A stretch of DNA of 64,000 nucleotides from Adineta steineri. Its lineage: Eukaryota > Rotifera > Eurotatoria > Adinetida > Adinetidae. Shown here one piece after another: positions 1 to 15,500 of the stretch; within the stretch, counting starts at the first letter, position 1; each line of letters opens with the position of its first letter. Both the position numbers and the translations under genes were made by a program. The stretch is taken from contig CAJNOI010000261.1 of the NCBI GenBank assembly GCA_905250115.1, positions 34,505-98,504 of the forward strand, read 5' to 3'. The notes beneath the pieces are model-generated. The model was not told where the DNA came from, searched no databases, and saw nothing but the letters and a program-made list of their open reading frames with translations.

Positions 1-590
1 TCTTTGTTTCACACATGATATTTTCCGGCTAATAGAAAAACATAAAATTCGAAATTTTTTTAATTAAAATCATTTTTTTTTTACTTTTAAATCCAAATGA
101 ACAATATTATTTTCATGCATATGTTGAAGACCTTGACATATTTGTCGCATATATTTAATAGCTTCAGCTTCTGTCATCTTATAATTTGGATCAGCAATAC
201 GATCAAATAATTCTCCACCAGCAATAAATTCAGTAACCATAGCCATTTCAACTTCTTCTTCAAATGCATCGTGTAAATTAAGTAATTTTGGATGGTTTAA
301 ATCCATCATAACTTCCATTTCACGACGAACTGTTGCTTTATCAGCTGGAGTTAATGTTGGAATAAATTTGGCAGCATAAGTTTTTCCAGTTGCTTTTTCA
401 ATACAACGATGAACAACACCAAAAGCACCACTAGAATAATTTTCAAAATAAATCAAATGAATTTTTATTTAGTTATTTATTTACCGTCCAATTTCTTCAA
501 GAATATCATAATAATCATAGATACTTCCATGTTTAAGTGTAGCACGTTCTGGTTGACGACCTTTATCCCAAATATCCCAAACTAGAAAGA
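1..590 (-). other. Kinase domain of the twitchin-like gene (N-lobe and start of catalytic loop)
   Basis: Three exons encode the start of a MLCK/titin-type kinase: a segment ending YYDILEEIG (about 590-485), the main exon (439-85) and a fragment from 28 leftwards. After splicing, the Gly-rich loop reads GRGAFGVV, the ATP-anchoring Lys is in YAAKF, and the catalytic loop reads VHLDLK followed by PENIM in the last exon. HLD in place of HRD is the normal variant in MLCK and titin-family kinases, so it does not imply inactivity. The DFG and C-lobe are outside the window. Confidence 0.93.
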
Positions 591-3500
591 AATTAAAAGA
601 AATATTTAATTAATCAGAGAATATTTTACTTACAGCATCGATCATAATTGTCTAATTTGGGTAGATCTCGTCTCTTTCTTGAATCATCATCATCTTTGCC
701 TGAACGTCGTTTACGACTTGCATCTGTATCTATTAATATAACAAAGAAAAATATTTTCAATATGTTTCATTTAGGTTTTTTATTCTCCTTACCAGTTGTT
801 TGAACAGTTTTTGTTGGCTCTGATGGTTCACCAGCTCCATGAATATTTTCAGCAAGTATACGAAATTGATATGGTTTATTTGGTAATAAATTTTCAACAG
901 TACAACGAGGAAATCGACTTGTTGCTGCTTTAACCCATTTGCCAGTGTCAGGTTCAAGTTTTTCAATAATATAATTTGTTATATAACTACCACCATCATC
1001 TTCCGGTGGACGCCATGATAATGCGACTGATTCATCAAAAACAGAATCAACTTGTACATTCTGTGGAATACCAGGTACATCTATTCAATAGAAATCATAA
1101 TGAATTTATATCGAGATAAATCAATAATTATCCTACCTGATACATGAATACGTAATGTAGCTTCATCTTCACCTAAACTATTTGCTAATTTAATTTTATA
1201 TGGTCCAGTTGTATTTTTATCTGCATTTCGAATAGTTAATGTAATACCTCGATCACTAACATCAATTGAAACATTTTTATCTTTTGTTATATCATTTCCA
1301 TCTTTTGATAACATTACATTAGGTAATGGACTACCAGTATAAGGAATTTTAATAACAATTGTTTCACCTTTATCGTAATTAAGAACATCATTATATTTGG
1401 GTGGTAAACGAAATCTTGGTGGTGCTATGAAATAAAAAAATACACATTTAAAAAGTTTGTTTTTATTTATAGATTTAAACTTACATCGAACATTAACATT
1501 ACAACGACACATTCTTGAACCACCTTTATTACGTGCTTTAATACTATATTCATCAACATCATCTGGTGTAGCATTATTAATAACCAAAATACATTTATCA
1601 CCATCACGTGTTATAGTATATTTAGCACCTTGAGAAATTTCTTTAGTACCTTTAAACCTAATTATTTATTAGAAAGAAATAGTTTGATATAACTAATTAA
1701 CGAAAAGAAACAAACCATTCAACATCAGGTTTAGGTGTTCCAATAACTTCACATTCCAATGTGATTGTTTTACCTTCATTACCTTCAGCATCTTTTAATT
1801 TTTTAAGAAATTCTGGTGGAGTAGATGCATTTGGATCTTTAACCTAATAAAATGAAAAATCTTGTTTAGAAAATATTGAAAAACTTCATTTCTATATACT
1901 TTAGTTGGTGTAGTTGCATCAGATGGTGCTCCTTTACCAGCTTCATTTTCTGCTGTAACACGAAATTCATAAATATGATCTTCGACTAATGATGGTACTG
2001 TAAAATGTGTTGATTGACATGGTGACATATTGACTGGTATCCATTTATCAGTATTTCCTTCACGTTTTTCAATCCAATAACCAGTTATAGGACCACCACC
2101 ATCAGAAGTTGGTTTCTCCCAGTTAAGTGTGACAGTATTATTTGTCATTCCAGTGATATCTGGTTGTCCTGGTGAACCAGGTGGTTCTATTTAAAATTTA
2201 AAAAAAACAAATTTTTAGAAAAAATAAAACTAATCATATATTTAACATACTGAATGGAAGTTTAGCAGTAGTTGGTGCTGTTGAACGTAATGGTTCACTA
2301 GTGCCATTTTCATTAATAGCCATAACACGAAAATCATATTCATGTCCATCAAGTAATGATGGAACAGTAAATGTTGTTTCTTTACACGCTTGTGTCACTG
2401 GTATCCAAGCATCGGCTCCTTTTGATGTATCACGTCGTTCCACAACATAACCAGTTACTTTACTACCACCATCATCTTTTGGTGGTTTCCATGAAAGTGT
2501 TGCACGATCTTTCGATACATTTGATATTTCAAGTGGACCAGTTGGAGGAAGTGGTGGTGCTATTGTAAAAAAAACTTTAATCTCAAGTTTTATGATAGTT
2601 TTTAATCATACCAATGATTTTAACTTTCAAAGGAACATTACATGATCCTGAATCATTTGCAACATTAATTGCATATTTACCAGCATCTTCTCGTTCAGTA
2701 TCTGAATAAGATTAAATATAGAATTTAGAGGAAAACAAATTTAATAGAATACAAACCAGGTATTGTAACAACAATAAAATCATCAAATTCTTGAATACGT
2801 ACACGATCATCATTAGCTAATGATTGACCATCTTTATTAACTTGAAATTTAAATGGACCTTTTCCAGTAATAGGAATTTTAACTTTTAATGTATCACCCA
2901 ATGGAACTCGTTGTTCTTCTGGTTCACGTGTAAGTTTAGGTGGTGCTAGAAAAAAAGAGAAAATAGACAAAATTAAATAGTAATGAATTTAAACCCTAAT
3001 AAAAACATACTTTTAACATGAAAAACAGCTTCACATGTGTCACGTCCAAGTGGATTAACAATTTCACATGAAATCTTTGAATTGCTATCACTATCCCAAG
3101 CTTCATTGAATATTAATGTCGATTTCGATTCATTTGTTCTTGTAACAATACGATAACGACCAGATGATGATAATTCTAAACCATTACGAAACCATTTAAC
3201 TTCAGGTGCTGGATTAGCATCAAATTCAATTGTAAATGTTGCTTCACCATTAAGAGGTGCACTTGTATCTGTTAATTTTTTAACAAATGTTGGTGCTCGT
3301 CCATCTAAATATATCATATGTCAATATTTTAATTCAAAAACAAAATATTATATTACTTGGATATTCAGTTATTTTAACTCGACCAGTTGTTGAACTTGGT
3401 TCACTTTCACCAGCTTTATTAACTGCTTTAACACGAAATTCAACTTCACCATTTTCAGGTAAATCAGTTATTATAGCATTATTATCAACTGACATATATG

Positions 3501-6500
3501 GTGATGCTTTAACCCATTGATCAGTACCAGCTGGTCGTTTTTCAACAACATAGCCAGTTATTTTTGAACCACCATCATTTGTTGGTGTCGCCCATGCTAA
3601 TTCAACATAGTTTTTACCAACTTTTTTCACTTCTGGCATACCAGGTGATGAAGGTGCAACTAGAAACAAAAACAAAAGAGCATATTTTTATTTTTAAATA
3701 AATTTTTTACATACCAGTATCAGGTTTAAGTGTAACTGGTCGATCAAGTTTAGTATATTCTCCCCAACCAGCAGCATTTTTAGCTTTAACACGAAATTCG
3801 TATGGTTTTCCTGTTGAAAGATTATCAACTGTAAAATCATTTCCTTTAATTGGATAATCATTTGCAATTTCCCATATATCACTATCTGGTTTACGTATTT
3901 CAACTTGATAAGCAGTTACTTTTGAGCCACCATCACTTTTAGGTTTATCCCATTTTAATGTAACTGAATTTTCTGTTTGTTTACCAACTTCAACATTAGC
4001 TGGACCTTGTGGTGCATCTAAACATAATCGACAGGAAAAGATATTTTTATCGATTCAATTTTGTTTGAATAAAAACTTACCAAAAGGATTTTTTGCAATA
4101 ATTGGTTTTTCACATTCTAATGGTACACTTTGTCCATAAAGATTTTCAGCCGAAACACGAAATTTATATTCTGAACCTTCATTAAGTCCAGTTACTTCAT
4201 AAAATGGTGAACGACAGAAACTTGATACTTTTTGCCATTCACCTTTTTTCGTATCAAATTTTTCAATGATATAATTAGTTATTGGTGAACCACCATCAGT
4301 CTTGGGTGGTTTCCATGTCAATAAACATGAATCAGGTTTTACATCGGAAATATTTAATGGACCTTCGGGTGTATCTAAAATCCAAATAAAATATTAGAAT
4401 TTAATGTTCGAAAAAAAGAAACTAACCTGGTTTATCAACAACAATAACTTTCATTTGAACAGTTTCTTGTCCAAGATGATTTTTTAAAGTACATGAATAT
4501 AAACCAGTATCACCAGCTTTTACTTTTGGTACAATAAGTTCAGCAATACCATCTTTAACAGTTACTTGATTATTTCCATCAGGTTTAATTTCATCGCCAT
4601 TTTTAGCAAATGTAACTTGTGGTGCAGGTGAACCAACAAATGGTACAGTAATTTTAAGATCTTCACCAGCACGAACAATGATTTCTTTTGGACTAAATGC
4701 ACTGAAACCAACAGCATGTGGAGCAACATCAGGTGGACGAGCTTGAATTGGTCCTTCAGTTTTAGCTAAAAACAGAATATGAATTAAAAATAATAGCAAC
4801 AAAAGACAAAGTCAAATATTTACCATATTCGCCTGGACCAGCTCTATTAACGGCAGCAACACGAAATTCGTATTCTTTGCCATCAACAAGAGCAGGAACA
4901 GTATATTCAGTACCAGCAGTTGGTTCGCGGTTGACACTAAAATTAAAATTGAATTTTAAACGATAACTGAAATCTAATAAACTATTTCTCTTACGGAATC
5001 CATCGATCAGTTCCTTTTTCTTTCTTTTCAATTAAATAACCTCGAACTGGATTTCCACCATCATTTTGTGGTCGTGCCCATTGTAATGTTATTGATTCAC
5101 TTGTATGTCCTATACATTCAGGTGTACCTGGTGCATCTGGTGGTCTAAATGGCCATTTAGCTTTAACTGCTGTATCAACTACTAATGGTTCTGAAAGACC
5201 ATTATCATTTTCAGCAGCTACACGAAATTCATAATTTTTTCCATCTTCTAAACCTCTAACATCGCATGTTGTGCCTAATACAGGTGGACCAACTTTTGTC
5301 CATTTTTCTGTTCCTGCTTCACGTCGTTCCACAACGTAATGTTTTATATCATTACCACCATCATCTTTCTATAAAACAAGAAAATAAAACAAAATATAAT
5401 TGAAATTCTTTTTTTTGTCTAAATTTGATTTACTGGTGGTTTCCAATTAAGTGTACATCCTTCAGCAGTTACATTTGTTGCATCAAGTGGACCTTCAGGT
5501 TTTGTTGGTGGTGAAAGAACATTAACACGAAATTGTACTTGATTTGTACCTTCACTATTTTTTAATACTAATTTATATATACCAGTATCTCCTCGTTCAG
5601 CTTTACGATTAAGTAATGTAACAACATTATCTAATGTCTAAAAGAAACAAAGTTTACTTTTTTCTTCTTTTTGTGTTTCTCTTCTTACTTTAACATTTAC
5701 ACGATCGTCTGGAGCTAATTCTTTATCATCAACAAACCATTGAGCTGTTGCTTTTGGTGTAGCTTTATATGGTATATGTAATTCGAAATCTTTGCCAGCT
5801 TTTACTGTTATATCTTTAATACTACCCAAATCAAGAAATGATGGTTTGTCTATATAAGAAAAAAATAAAGAAATTAATGATTAATAAATTATAATGATGT
5901 ACCTGGTTGATCTTGAACAGTAATTGCATCTGTTGGTCGACTTGGTTCACTAGGACCAATTGCATTAACAGCTCGAATACGAAATGAAACATCTTCACCT
6001 TCTTTTAAATTTGGAACAGTATATGAATGTTCACGGCCTTGTACTTCGCCAACTTCAGTCCAATCACGACTAAATAAAAAAATTTAAAATTCTTATTGAA
6101 ATTTTATTTTCAATTAATTATTTAAACAAACCCATCAGCTGTTTTTTTCTCAATAACATAACCTGTTATTCTAGTACCACCATCATTTGCTGGTTTTTTC
6201 CATGAAAGTGTTACTGAATCTTTTGTAATTTTTTCAACTTTTGGTTGATCAGGTGCATCAGCTGCATACATTGGTACTTCAGCTTTTTGTGCTTGTGATG
6301 GTTTGGATGGTGTTCCAGGTCCAGCACCATTAACAGCAGCAACACGAAATTCATATGTTTGACCTTCACGTAAACCAGTGGCAGTATACTCTGTACCTTT
6401 AGTTGGAAAACTATTGCATAGTACCCAATTATTACTACCCTTTTCACGCATTTCAACATTATAACCAGATATTGGATTTCCACCATCTTTTTTCGGTTTC

Positions 6501-9500
6501 TCCCATTTAAGTTTAATAAATGTTGAATTATATTCGACTATTTCTGGTGTCTCTGGTGCATCAGGTGCATCTAAAACAACACAAAAACATTCATTCAAAA
6601 GAGAAATATTGATTGTTTTTTTTTACCATATGGTGGTTTAACAGTTATAGCAGATGTTGTTTCTAATGGTTCACCAATACCATAAATATTTTCAGCTTTA
6701 ACTCGAAATTTAAATTTCTTATTTGTTTCTAAATCTTTAATAGTTCCTTTTGGTTGTGTAAATACACCAGGAACTTTTTCCCATCGATCAGAATTTTCTG
6801 CACATTTTTCAATAATATAACCTGTAATATCTCCACCGCCATTTTCTTTTGGTGGTTTCCATTGAAGTGAAACACTATCTTTTGTTGTTTCTGTTGTTTC
6901 TAATGGGCCTTCAGGTACTCCAGGTTTATCTAATACAATAACATCAATATCACATTCATCTTCACCCGAATCATTTTTCAATTGGATTTTATATTTTCCA
7001 GTATCTCCACGTTTAGCTGATGGTTTATGTAATTTAGCATGTATATCATCACTTTCAAGTTGAGTACTAAATGAAAAAAAAATTCAGTTTAAACCGAAAG
7101 AAAAAAAATCATTTATAAAACAAACTCTCGAGTTGGTTGAACAGTTTCACCATCTTTTATCCAAGTAATTACTGGTGTAGGTGAGCCATTTATTGGTACA
7201 TCAATAGTTAGTGGTTCACCAGCTTTGACACGTATTTCTTTTTTGCCAAGCGGACCAAATAAACTACTTAAATCAAATGATGGTTTTTCTAAAACAAAAA
7301 AAATTCAGTAAGAATTTCAGCTACAGAAAAAGAAAATATTCAAAGTTAGCATACCTTTTTCTGGACGAGCAGCAATGCCACCAGATGAACTACTTGGTTC
7401 ACCTGGACCAGCGTCATTAACAGCAGAAACACGATATTCATATTCTTTCATAGCTGTTACATTTTCATCAACAAAGTTTGTTCCCTAGAAGAACAACAAG
7501 AACGTATGAAATTAAATAATTTCATATGAAACTTACTTTGTGAAGTTCACCACGATTAATTTTTGTCCATTCTTTCTTGCCTGTTTTGTCTCGACGTTCA
7601 ACAACATAACCTTTAACTGGATTGCCACCATCATTTCTTGGTGGTGTCCATTTAACTTCAATATGTTTACGATCACGCGATACACATTCTGGTGTACCTG
7701 GTGCGCCTGGTTCAGCTATAGAGTTGAAATAAAAAAATTAATTCAAAATAAAAATAAATCAAACTAAAAAAATTTACTAAATGGATTTTTAACAAGAACA
7801 GCTTTGTCAGTGACTAATGGTTCAGAAAGACCATTTGCATTTTCAGCCATAACACGAAATTCATATTCATGTCCTTCTTTCAATTTTCCTATTGTTACTT
7901 GTGTACCATTAACAGCCTCAGCACAACGTACCCAATCACCACTCTTTTTATCGCGTTTTTCAACAACATAATTTCTATAAAAAATAGTCATTTTTGTCAT
8001 TAGAGAAAAATCATATTTGAATATCTTACGTGATTTCTTTACCACCAGTATCTGTTGGTGGAAGCCAAGCAAGTGTAACACTTGATTTAGTGACGTCCTT
8101 AACTTCTAATGGACCACGTGGCATTGATGGTGGACCAAGAACAATAACTTCACAATCAGCAGTGTCTGATCCAGAATCATTAACTAAACGAATTGTATAT
8201 CGACCTGTATCGGCTCGAACAGCTTTTGTAATAATAAGTTTAGCTAATTTATCTGTTAGTGTCATTTGTGTACGATCATCAGATTTAACCTCCTTAAATA
8301 AAAGAAGTCAAAATTAAATAAATAACAAAAAATCTCATATATATATACATACAGTTGATTCTCGTTGCCAAGTCATAGTTGGTAATGGTTCAGCTGCATA
8401 TGGAGCTTCTAATGTTATTGTTTGACCTGCTTTAACAGTAACTGATTTAAGATTAACTTTATTTATACGTGGTTTTACTAAATAAAAAAAAGAATGTCTT
8501 TGATTGTCTTATTAGAAAAAGAGAGATATATTTCATACAGAAACGTGGTTTAGCAAGAACTACTCTTGATGGTTCACTAGGTTCTGATGGACCAGCTTTA
8601 TTAACAGCAACAACACGAAATTCATATTCTTTTCCTTCAGATAAACCACCACATGAACCTTTTGTTGAACTACCAGGAATTTCTGCACCCTGAAAAAAAC
8701 AATAATTTTCGTTTTTACATGAAAATAACAATAACAAATAATCAACCTTTTGCCATTGATCTTTTCCTTTTTCTCGACGTTCAATAACATATTTTTCAAC
8801 AGGTGCACCACCATCTTTTTCTGGTGCTTGCCATTCAAGATCAACACGATCTTTATCCCAATCAGATACTTCTGGTTTACCAGGTGCACTTGGTTCATCA
8901 TATGGATTTCTCGCTAATGTTGTACCACTTGTTTCTAATGGTTCACCTTCACCTTCTTTATTAACAGCACGGACACGAAATAAATATTCTTTTCCTGGTG
9001 TTAATTTGTTTACACGTAATGATGTATTATCTCCATTAACTTCACCAGCTGGTCCCCAAGTACCACGTTCAACATCTTGTTTTTCAACAATATATCTTTC
9101 AATATTTGAACCACCATTATCCAATGGAGGTTTCCATGAAATAACAGCACTTTCTTTCAGTACATCAGACACTTTCATTGGACCTTCAGGTTTACCAGGA
9201 CGATCTTAATTATTAAAAAAAAATGAGATATTAAATTTTCCTTTATGATCAATTTATAATTAAAATATTCTTACCAAGAACAGTAACCGCAATAGGAATT
9301 TTAACTTCTCCTTTAGCATTTTTTAATATTAATTCATATTGACCTGTATCACCCCGTTTTGATTTTTCACTAAAAAGAATTAAATCATATTTTTATAGTA
9401 AGAAAAAACATGAAATCATTTTTTTGTCTTACATATTTAATTTACATCGTTTTGCATCGATTGATGTTTGACATGATGAACCATCTCCAGGTTGAACTGG

Positions 9501-12500
9501 TTTACCATCTTTCAACCAAACCATTGTTGGTGCTGGATAAGCATCATAAGGAATTTCAAGATCAAGTGGTCGTCCAGCTTTAATTGTAACAGATTTACCA
9601 AAACGTGTTGCATCAATACGTGGTGGTTTTTCAGCTAAATAATTTTTATTAATGAGTTATTTTGAATATAAAAACTAAAAGATTTTCATACATTCTTTAA
9701 CAGATATTTTGCAACTTTCTTTCAAATCACCACATTGAAATGAAATTTCTCCAGCATCTTTAAGACCAACACTTTTTAATTTTAATTTATAAACATTTCC
9801 TTCAGTAAGGATAACCGTTCTAAATAATAATAAAATAAAGAATCGAATAAAGTATATGATTATATTTTACTTTTGATCTGGATACATGACTTTGCCATCT
9901 CTCATCCATTTGCCTCGTGGATCAGGTTTAGATAATGTAACTTCAAGTGTAAGGTCTTCTTCTTCCAATGCATCGATATCTTTTAATCCTTTTTCAATTC
10001 GAAGTGCAGCTAAAGAGAAAATATTTTTTTTGAAAATAAAAGTTCAATAAGAAAACAAATAATTATCATACGTTTGATAGATACATCACAGTGTGTTGAC
10101 ATAACACCTGTTTTGCATTCATATCTTCCTTTATCTTCAGTTGGACTTAATTTCTTAATAACCATTTTACGAACTTTTCCATACGATATTATTTCATATC
10201 TATCAGGATATAATTCCGGAAGAATTTTCTATGATAAATAAAGAATTAAAAATATATCTTTTTGTTGATAAATAATATTTTACACTTACTTCACCCTCAA
10301 AGAACCAATCACATTCGGCATCTTCATCTTGAACACTACATTCAAGTTCAATTTTATCATTTTCATCACCTTCTAATGTTGCAGGTAATTTTGTTTCAAA
10401 ACGCCATTGTGGTTCTAGTAAAAATATTTTAAAAATATTATTTTAATTTTTCCCCATATTGAATTACCTTCGACATAGACTGAACCAGTAGTTTTAATAC
10501 CACGTTCATCATCAATTTGACATGTATATTCACCTATAAGAAATCAATAGATAAATAAATAAATTAAATTCGTTTTTCTAACCTTCATCAGCTTTAGTTG
10601 TTTTAAATATACGGAAGATACATCGTGTCATATCTTGATGATATTTCATACGTTTATCTTTTTCAGTCTAAATATAAACAAAAAAGAAATCAAATAGTAA
10701 TACTATATGAGATTGTAATGTACTTTTGTGATATTCCTAAACTTACTCATGAAAAGTTGTTACGAGTTAGATTTTTTTTCAAAGAATTTAGAAATATCTC
10801 ATATTGAATTTAGTACTGAACAAATACGAATTTCCTCTACAATTGTAATTCGTGAAGTATACACTTACGTCAATAAGAACTCCATTTTTATACCATTTAA
10901 CAGGTGCATTTGGATCATTAACATGACATTCAAGTATAGTTGGTTTTGTTCGAAATACTTCCATTCTAGCTGGTAATTCTTTATAGAAATCATACAATGG
11001 TATAGCAGCTAAAAGAGAAAAAAGACAAAAATTCATATTTTTTTTTTATAATATTATTTTTTATATACATACGTTTTACTTCTAACCATGCAGATGTTTC
11101 AACATCATTCACACGACAAAAATATTTTCCTGAATCATCAGGATGTAATTTATAAATAGTTAATTTTTGTCTAGATAAAATATTGATAGAGAGAGAATAA
11201 AAAAAAGAGAATTCTTGTAACTCACTTTGCTCCGCTTGAATCAAAATGATATTTTAAACCATGAAAAATTTCAACTTTATTTTTAAGCCTTTAAATAAAA
11301 AATATTGAATTTTCTATTACAACAAAATCTAATCTTATTTGAAACCTACCATCGTATACGTGTACTCGGTTTGCAAAACGTACAATTAAATGTAATTTCT
11401 CCATCTTCTTCTTTACATTTAATATCTTGTAATGGTTCAACAAATGCTTCTTTTTCCTATTTATGGCAAATATTCAAATGTATTAGATAAGTTCATATCA
11501 CATGTATATATATATATCATGCTCATGCATTATCAAATCCAAACACATGTATTGACAAACATTCATGCATTCGAATAAATAAAAAACGAATAATGTATAT
11601 ATATATATATAGCGATCTGTGGCCATTCCGAAGCAGTAGTTTAAATATTGACAAATATATATATATAAGTCCATGATGCGTATAAATATGGTTCACCTTT
11701 TCTGGTCGTTTAACTTTATGTAAAGTTGGCCAATCAGGTACAACTTCAGCTAATGATGGTCGACGTGTTTTGGAATCTCGTCTAACTTTAAGTAAATTTT
11801 CTTGATCAACACGACGAAGTGATGGTCGTCGATCATCCATTATACTTGAACGACGTGAACCAGATCCATTATCATCGCCACCACCCGTCTGAGATAATAT
11901 AGATATTCATAACAACACATAAAAATCAAAAAAAAATGCATTCTAATTCTGATACTATTTTAAATATCACCACAAGAAATGATTAGGTTCTATTTTACTT
12001 TTGGTTGAAAATTTTTCTAACTAAGGTTTTTTAATAAAAAAATTTTATTGATGAATCTATTACCTCTTCTGGTTGATCCATACGAATTTGTGGAGCTAAA
12101 ATAAAATCGAATAATATTTTTTAAAGAAGAACAAATTCATAGTTAAACAAATCATGCAAAAGCATTGTAATCTATATATCTATTCTATAATATATAACTA
12201 ATTATTTTTCCTATACTAAATAAATACGTTTTAAATTTATTTGTTCTCTTTCTTCTTCTTCAATTTTTTTCTTTTGTTTATCGCGATGTTTAAGTAATTC
12301 ACGAAAATCTAATCCATCATCTTTTGCCGCTATATATATATTTAAAAAATAATTGAATATTTTATTCTAATCTAATATATTATTTTTCTTGTATACCTTT
12401 AATATAAATATTGAAATCTGCACGAACTTCTCCATGTTCATTTTGTAATGTAATAGCGTAGGGTGACTCATCTGGTTGACGACATGGCGATATTAATAAA

Positions 12501-15500
12501 GCAGCAATACCTGTTGTTGTATCAACTTCTGTTTTAACCTTAACACCTTCAGCTATTTCAACTTTTCCTTTATACCATGTTATTTTAGGAAACGGATTTC
12601 CATCAACAACAACTTCAACAAATGTTGATTGTCCTGTATGTATTTATAATTTTTTTATTTATAAGTAATACTAATCTACGATAACTAAATCTAATTTAAT
12701 TACCTTCTTTCGCACTAGTATTTTCTGGTTTTTCAATAAAAAAAGGTGCAAGTGGTTCTGTATGTATTTCGAGTGGTTCACGTATTTTACGTTCACGTGG
12801 TTTTGGTGCACCTGAGTAATTTCATGCATAGCAATAATAAACATGCTTTTGAAACTTACTTGATTCTCCTTCAGATATAATATTAAGTTTTGATTGTGAT
12901 ACGCGTTTTGATTGCGATACACGTTTTTCTTTATCAGCTGGTTTTGATCGTCGAGGACCTTCATCTTCATAAACAGGTTCTTCAGCTACATATGTATATA
13001 GATATTTCGATAAAATAATATTATAATTAAAATTGATTTCTACTTTGAATTGTTGGTACACGGCGATCATCCTCTTCAGCTGCAGCTGCAGGTGGTGTTT
13101 CAATTGTAGGTATTGGTGATTCGATCGTAGGTATTGGTGATTCTGGAGTTTTTTGTTGTTCAAGTGCTTGTTTTCGTTGATCTTTTTTACTTGGTTCTTC
13201 ATCTTTTTTAGGAGCAGTTTTTGGAGCTGGTTTTCGTGTACGTTTTGCTTTACCTTTCTTTTCTAATAAAAAAAAACGAAGATAGTTATGAAGATGAAGA
13301 TCTATACGCTCAATAAAGGATCACCATAATTAAAAATAGGATTTCTAAAGTCCTCAAAACTAAATCGAAAATAAAAATATCTTGAAAGGTCTGATTATAA
13401 TGTTCGTAATTAGGAGCAATCTCTGTTGGCAGTCATATATGATTAAATCATTTCTAACGTGGGTAGCACCTTCTTGCTTTCAATGCGGGCTTTCAGATAT
13501 AAAAAGCTATGAAACCAGGAGGAATCCAAAGATATTCATTATATTTTTTATGAGAATCCATTGGAATCCAAAATGATCCGATTCCAGTCTATCCCCCCTC
13601 GGATATATGTCTAGTCAAATGATAAATTTTTTGTTTATGTATATCGATAGCTAATAAAAGACATTATTCATATATATGCACTTCATTAGTGAATCGAGGC
13701 ATGATGAATATTATTTGTTTATATAAATAGAAAATGTATGTTTATATATTTTTACCTTTGATAGTAACACGAACTGTTTGTGTTGCTTCACCAGCTTCAT
13801 TCCATGCTTCACACATCCAATCACCACTATCATCAACATAACCATCAGGAATTATTAATTTAGCTATTTTACCATCATATTCTTGTACATAATCCTAGTC
13901 AATAAAAACAAAACATATTCCATAATATTATTTCTCTTGAGAATAACAAATGTGCATTGAATAACTCTTTTAGATTTAACAGAAAAACAAAACACGGTTG
14001 TTAATATAGATCTCTTGGGCATTGAAATATGTAACTTATATATATACAAACATATATAATAAAACAGTCTCTATTATACTTTTTAAGGTCAAAGATATTA
14101 TTTCTCATATTTACTTCTACATCTTAACCATTATGTCTTTAACCCATTTATTTAACTGACAAATATATCTATTGCATACATCTGGTATATTCACAGCAGG
14201 TTTTAACATGCTATTATATGTCGAAGTAAACTCAAAAATACTGATATTAATAATTCATGCTTTTAGCGATACTTAGACGACGACGACAACAACAGGGAAT
14301 CAGTAGAGATTACTAACTATTATGTTTTTTTGTTATCTATCATATATATTAGTTAGAAAACTTCAAGAATATTGATGATTTATAGCTTTCATTACTACAA
14401 TTAATTAGAAAATAGATTGAACTTACAGCTGATGGTTTAATTTCTTTCTTATTAAGAAACCATGTAATTTCAGGTGCTGGTGTACCAGTAACTTTACATT
14501 CTACTTGTACTTTATCACCATCATTAGCTGTCTAGAAAATATAAAGACGCAAATATAGAGAAAAAGAAAATAACTAATATATCAACAACATACCACTTCT
14601 TTTGGTTTATCAGCAAAAACAGGTGCTGTCATTTTATTACTAGCTGCTTGTGCTGGTTTAGGTTTTTTCTCTTCTTCATCTTTCCTATATATATATATGA
14701 GAAATACTTTAAATATCTATTAGCATAAAAATGATTATCCTACGGTGGTGAAGCTTCAGCATCGACTGTTAAATTAACTAATGCTTGAGAATCACCAGCA
14801 TCATTTTTAGCAAAAATTTTATAAACACCAGTATCAGTTGAAGTAGCACTCTAAATTGCAAGAAAAATAAATTTTGATTTTATATTAAAGTTGAAATCTT
14901 ACTAATATTTCAAGAATAAATAAATATGTATCATCAGCTTCTTTTGTTTTCGTTATTTTATATTTATTAGCAGTTTCTTTAATTTCGGTTTTTTCTTTTT
15001 TCCATGTTACTTTTGGTTCTTGTTTACCTTTACAACGGCATTCAATTTTAATTGATTTTTGTTTAATATCTTTTGTAGTTTTAGGTTTTTCAAATGCCGG
15101 AGCTAATTTATCTAATTGTTCTAAATTAGCTTTATCACCTATTGAAAATAAGAAACATTTTTTTAATTTAAATAAGACAGAGAAATTAATTAAATCATAT
15201 ACCAGCAACTTTGATAACAACATTCGCTACAGCTGTACCACATTCATTGGATAATGTACATTTATATACGCCACTATCCGATGAAGCTAAATTCTATACG
15301 AAACAAAAAAAATATTTTGTTTGATAATCGAAAACAAAAAGGAATTTTTTTCTTTATACTTTAATATCAAGTGAAATTGTATATTGATTTCCACCTTTTC
15401 GCTCAATACGTGTAACAACTTTATCGACATTAAGTAATTCTTTTCCATCTTTAGTCCAATGTAATGATGGACTTGGATCAGCAATAATATCAATTTGAAC

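Noticed and set aside
70-140. HLD instead of HRD in the kinase catalytic loop as a sign of a pseudokinase
   Set aside because: HLDLK is the normal form in MLCK and titin/twitchin-type kinases.
13382-13576. 64-residue plus-strand frame in a twitchin intron
   Set aside because: No protein-like composition; it sits inside an intron on the opposite strand.
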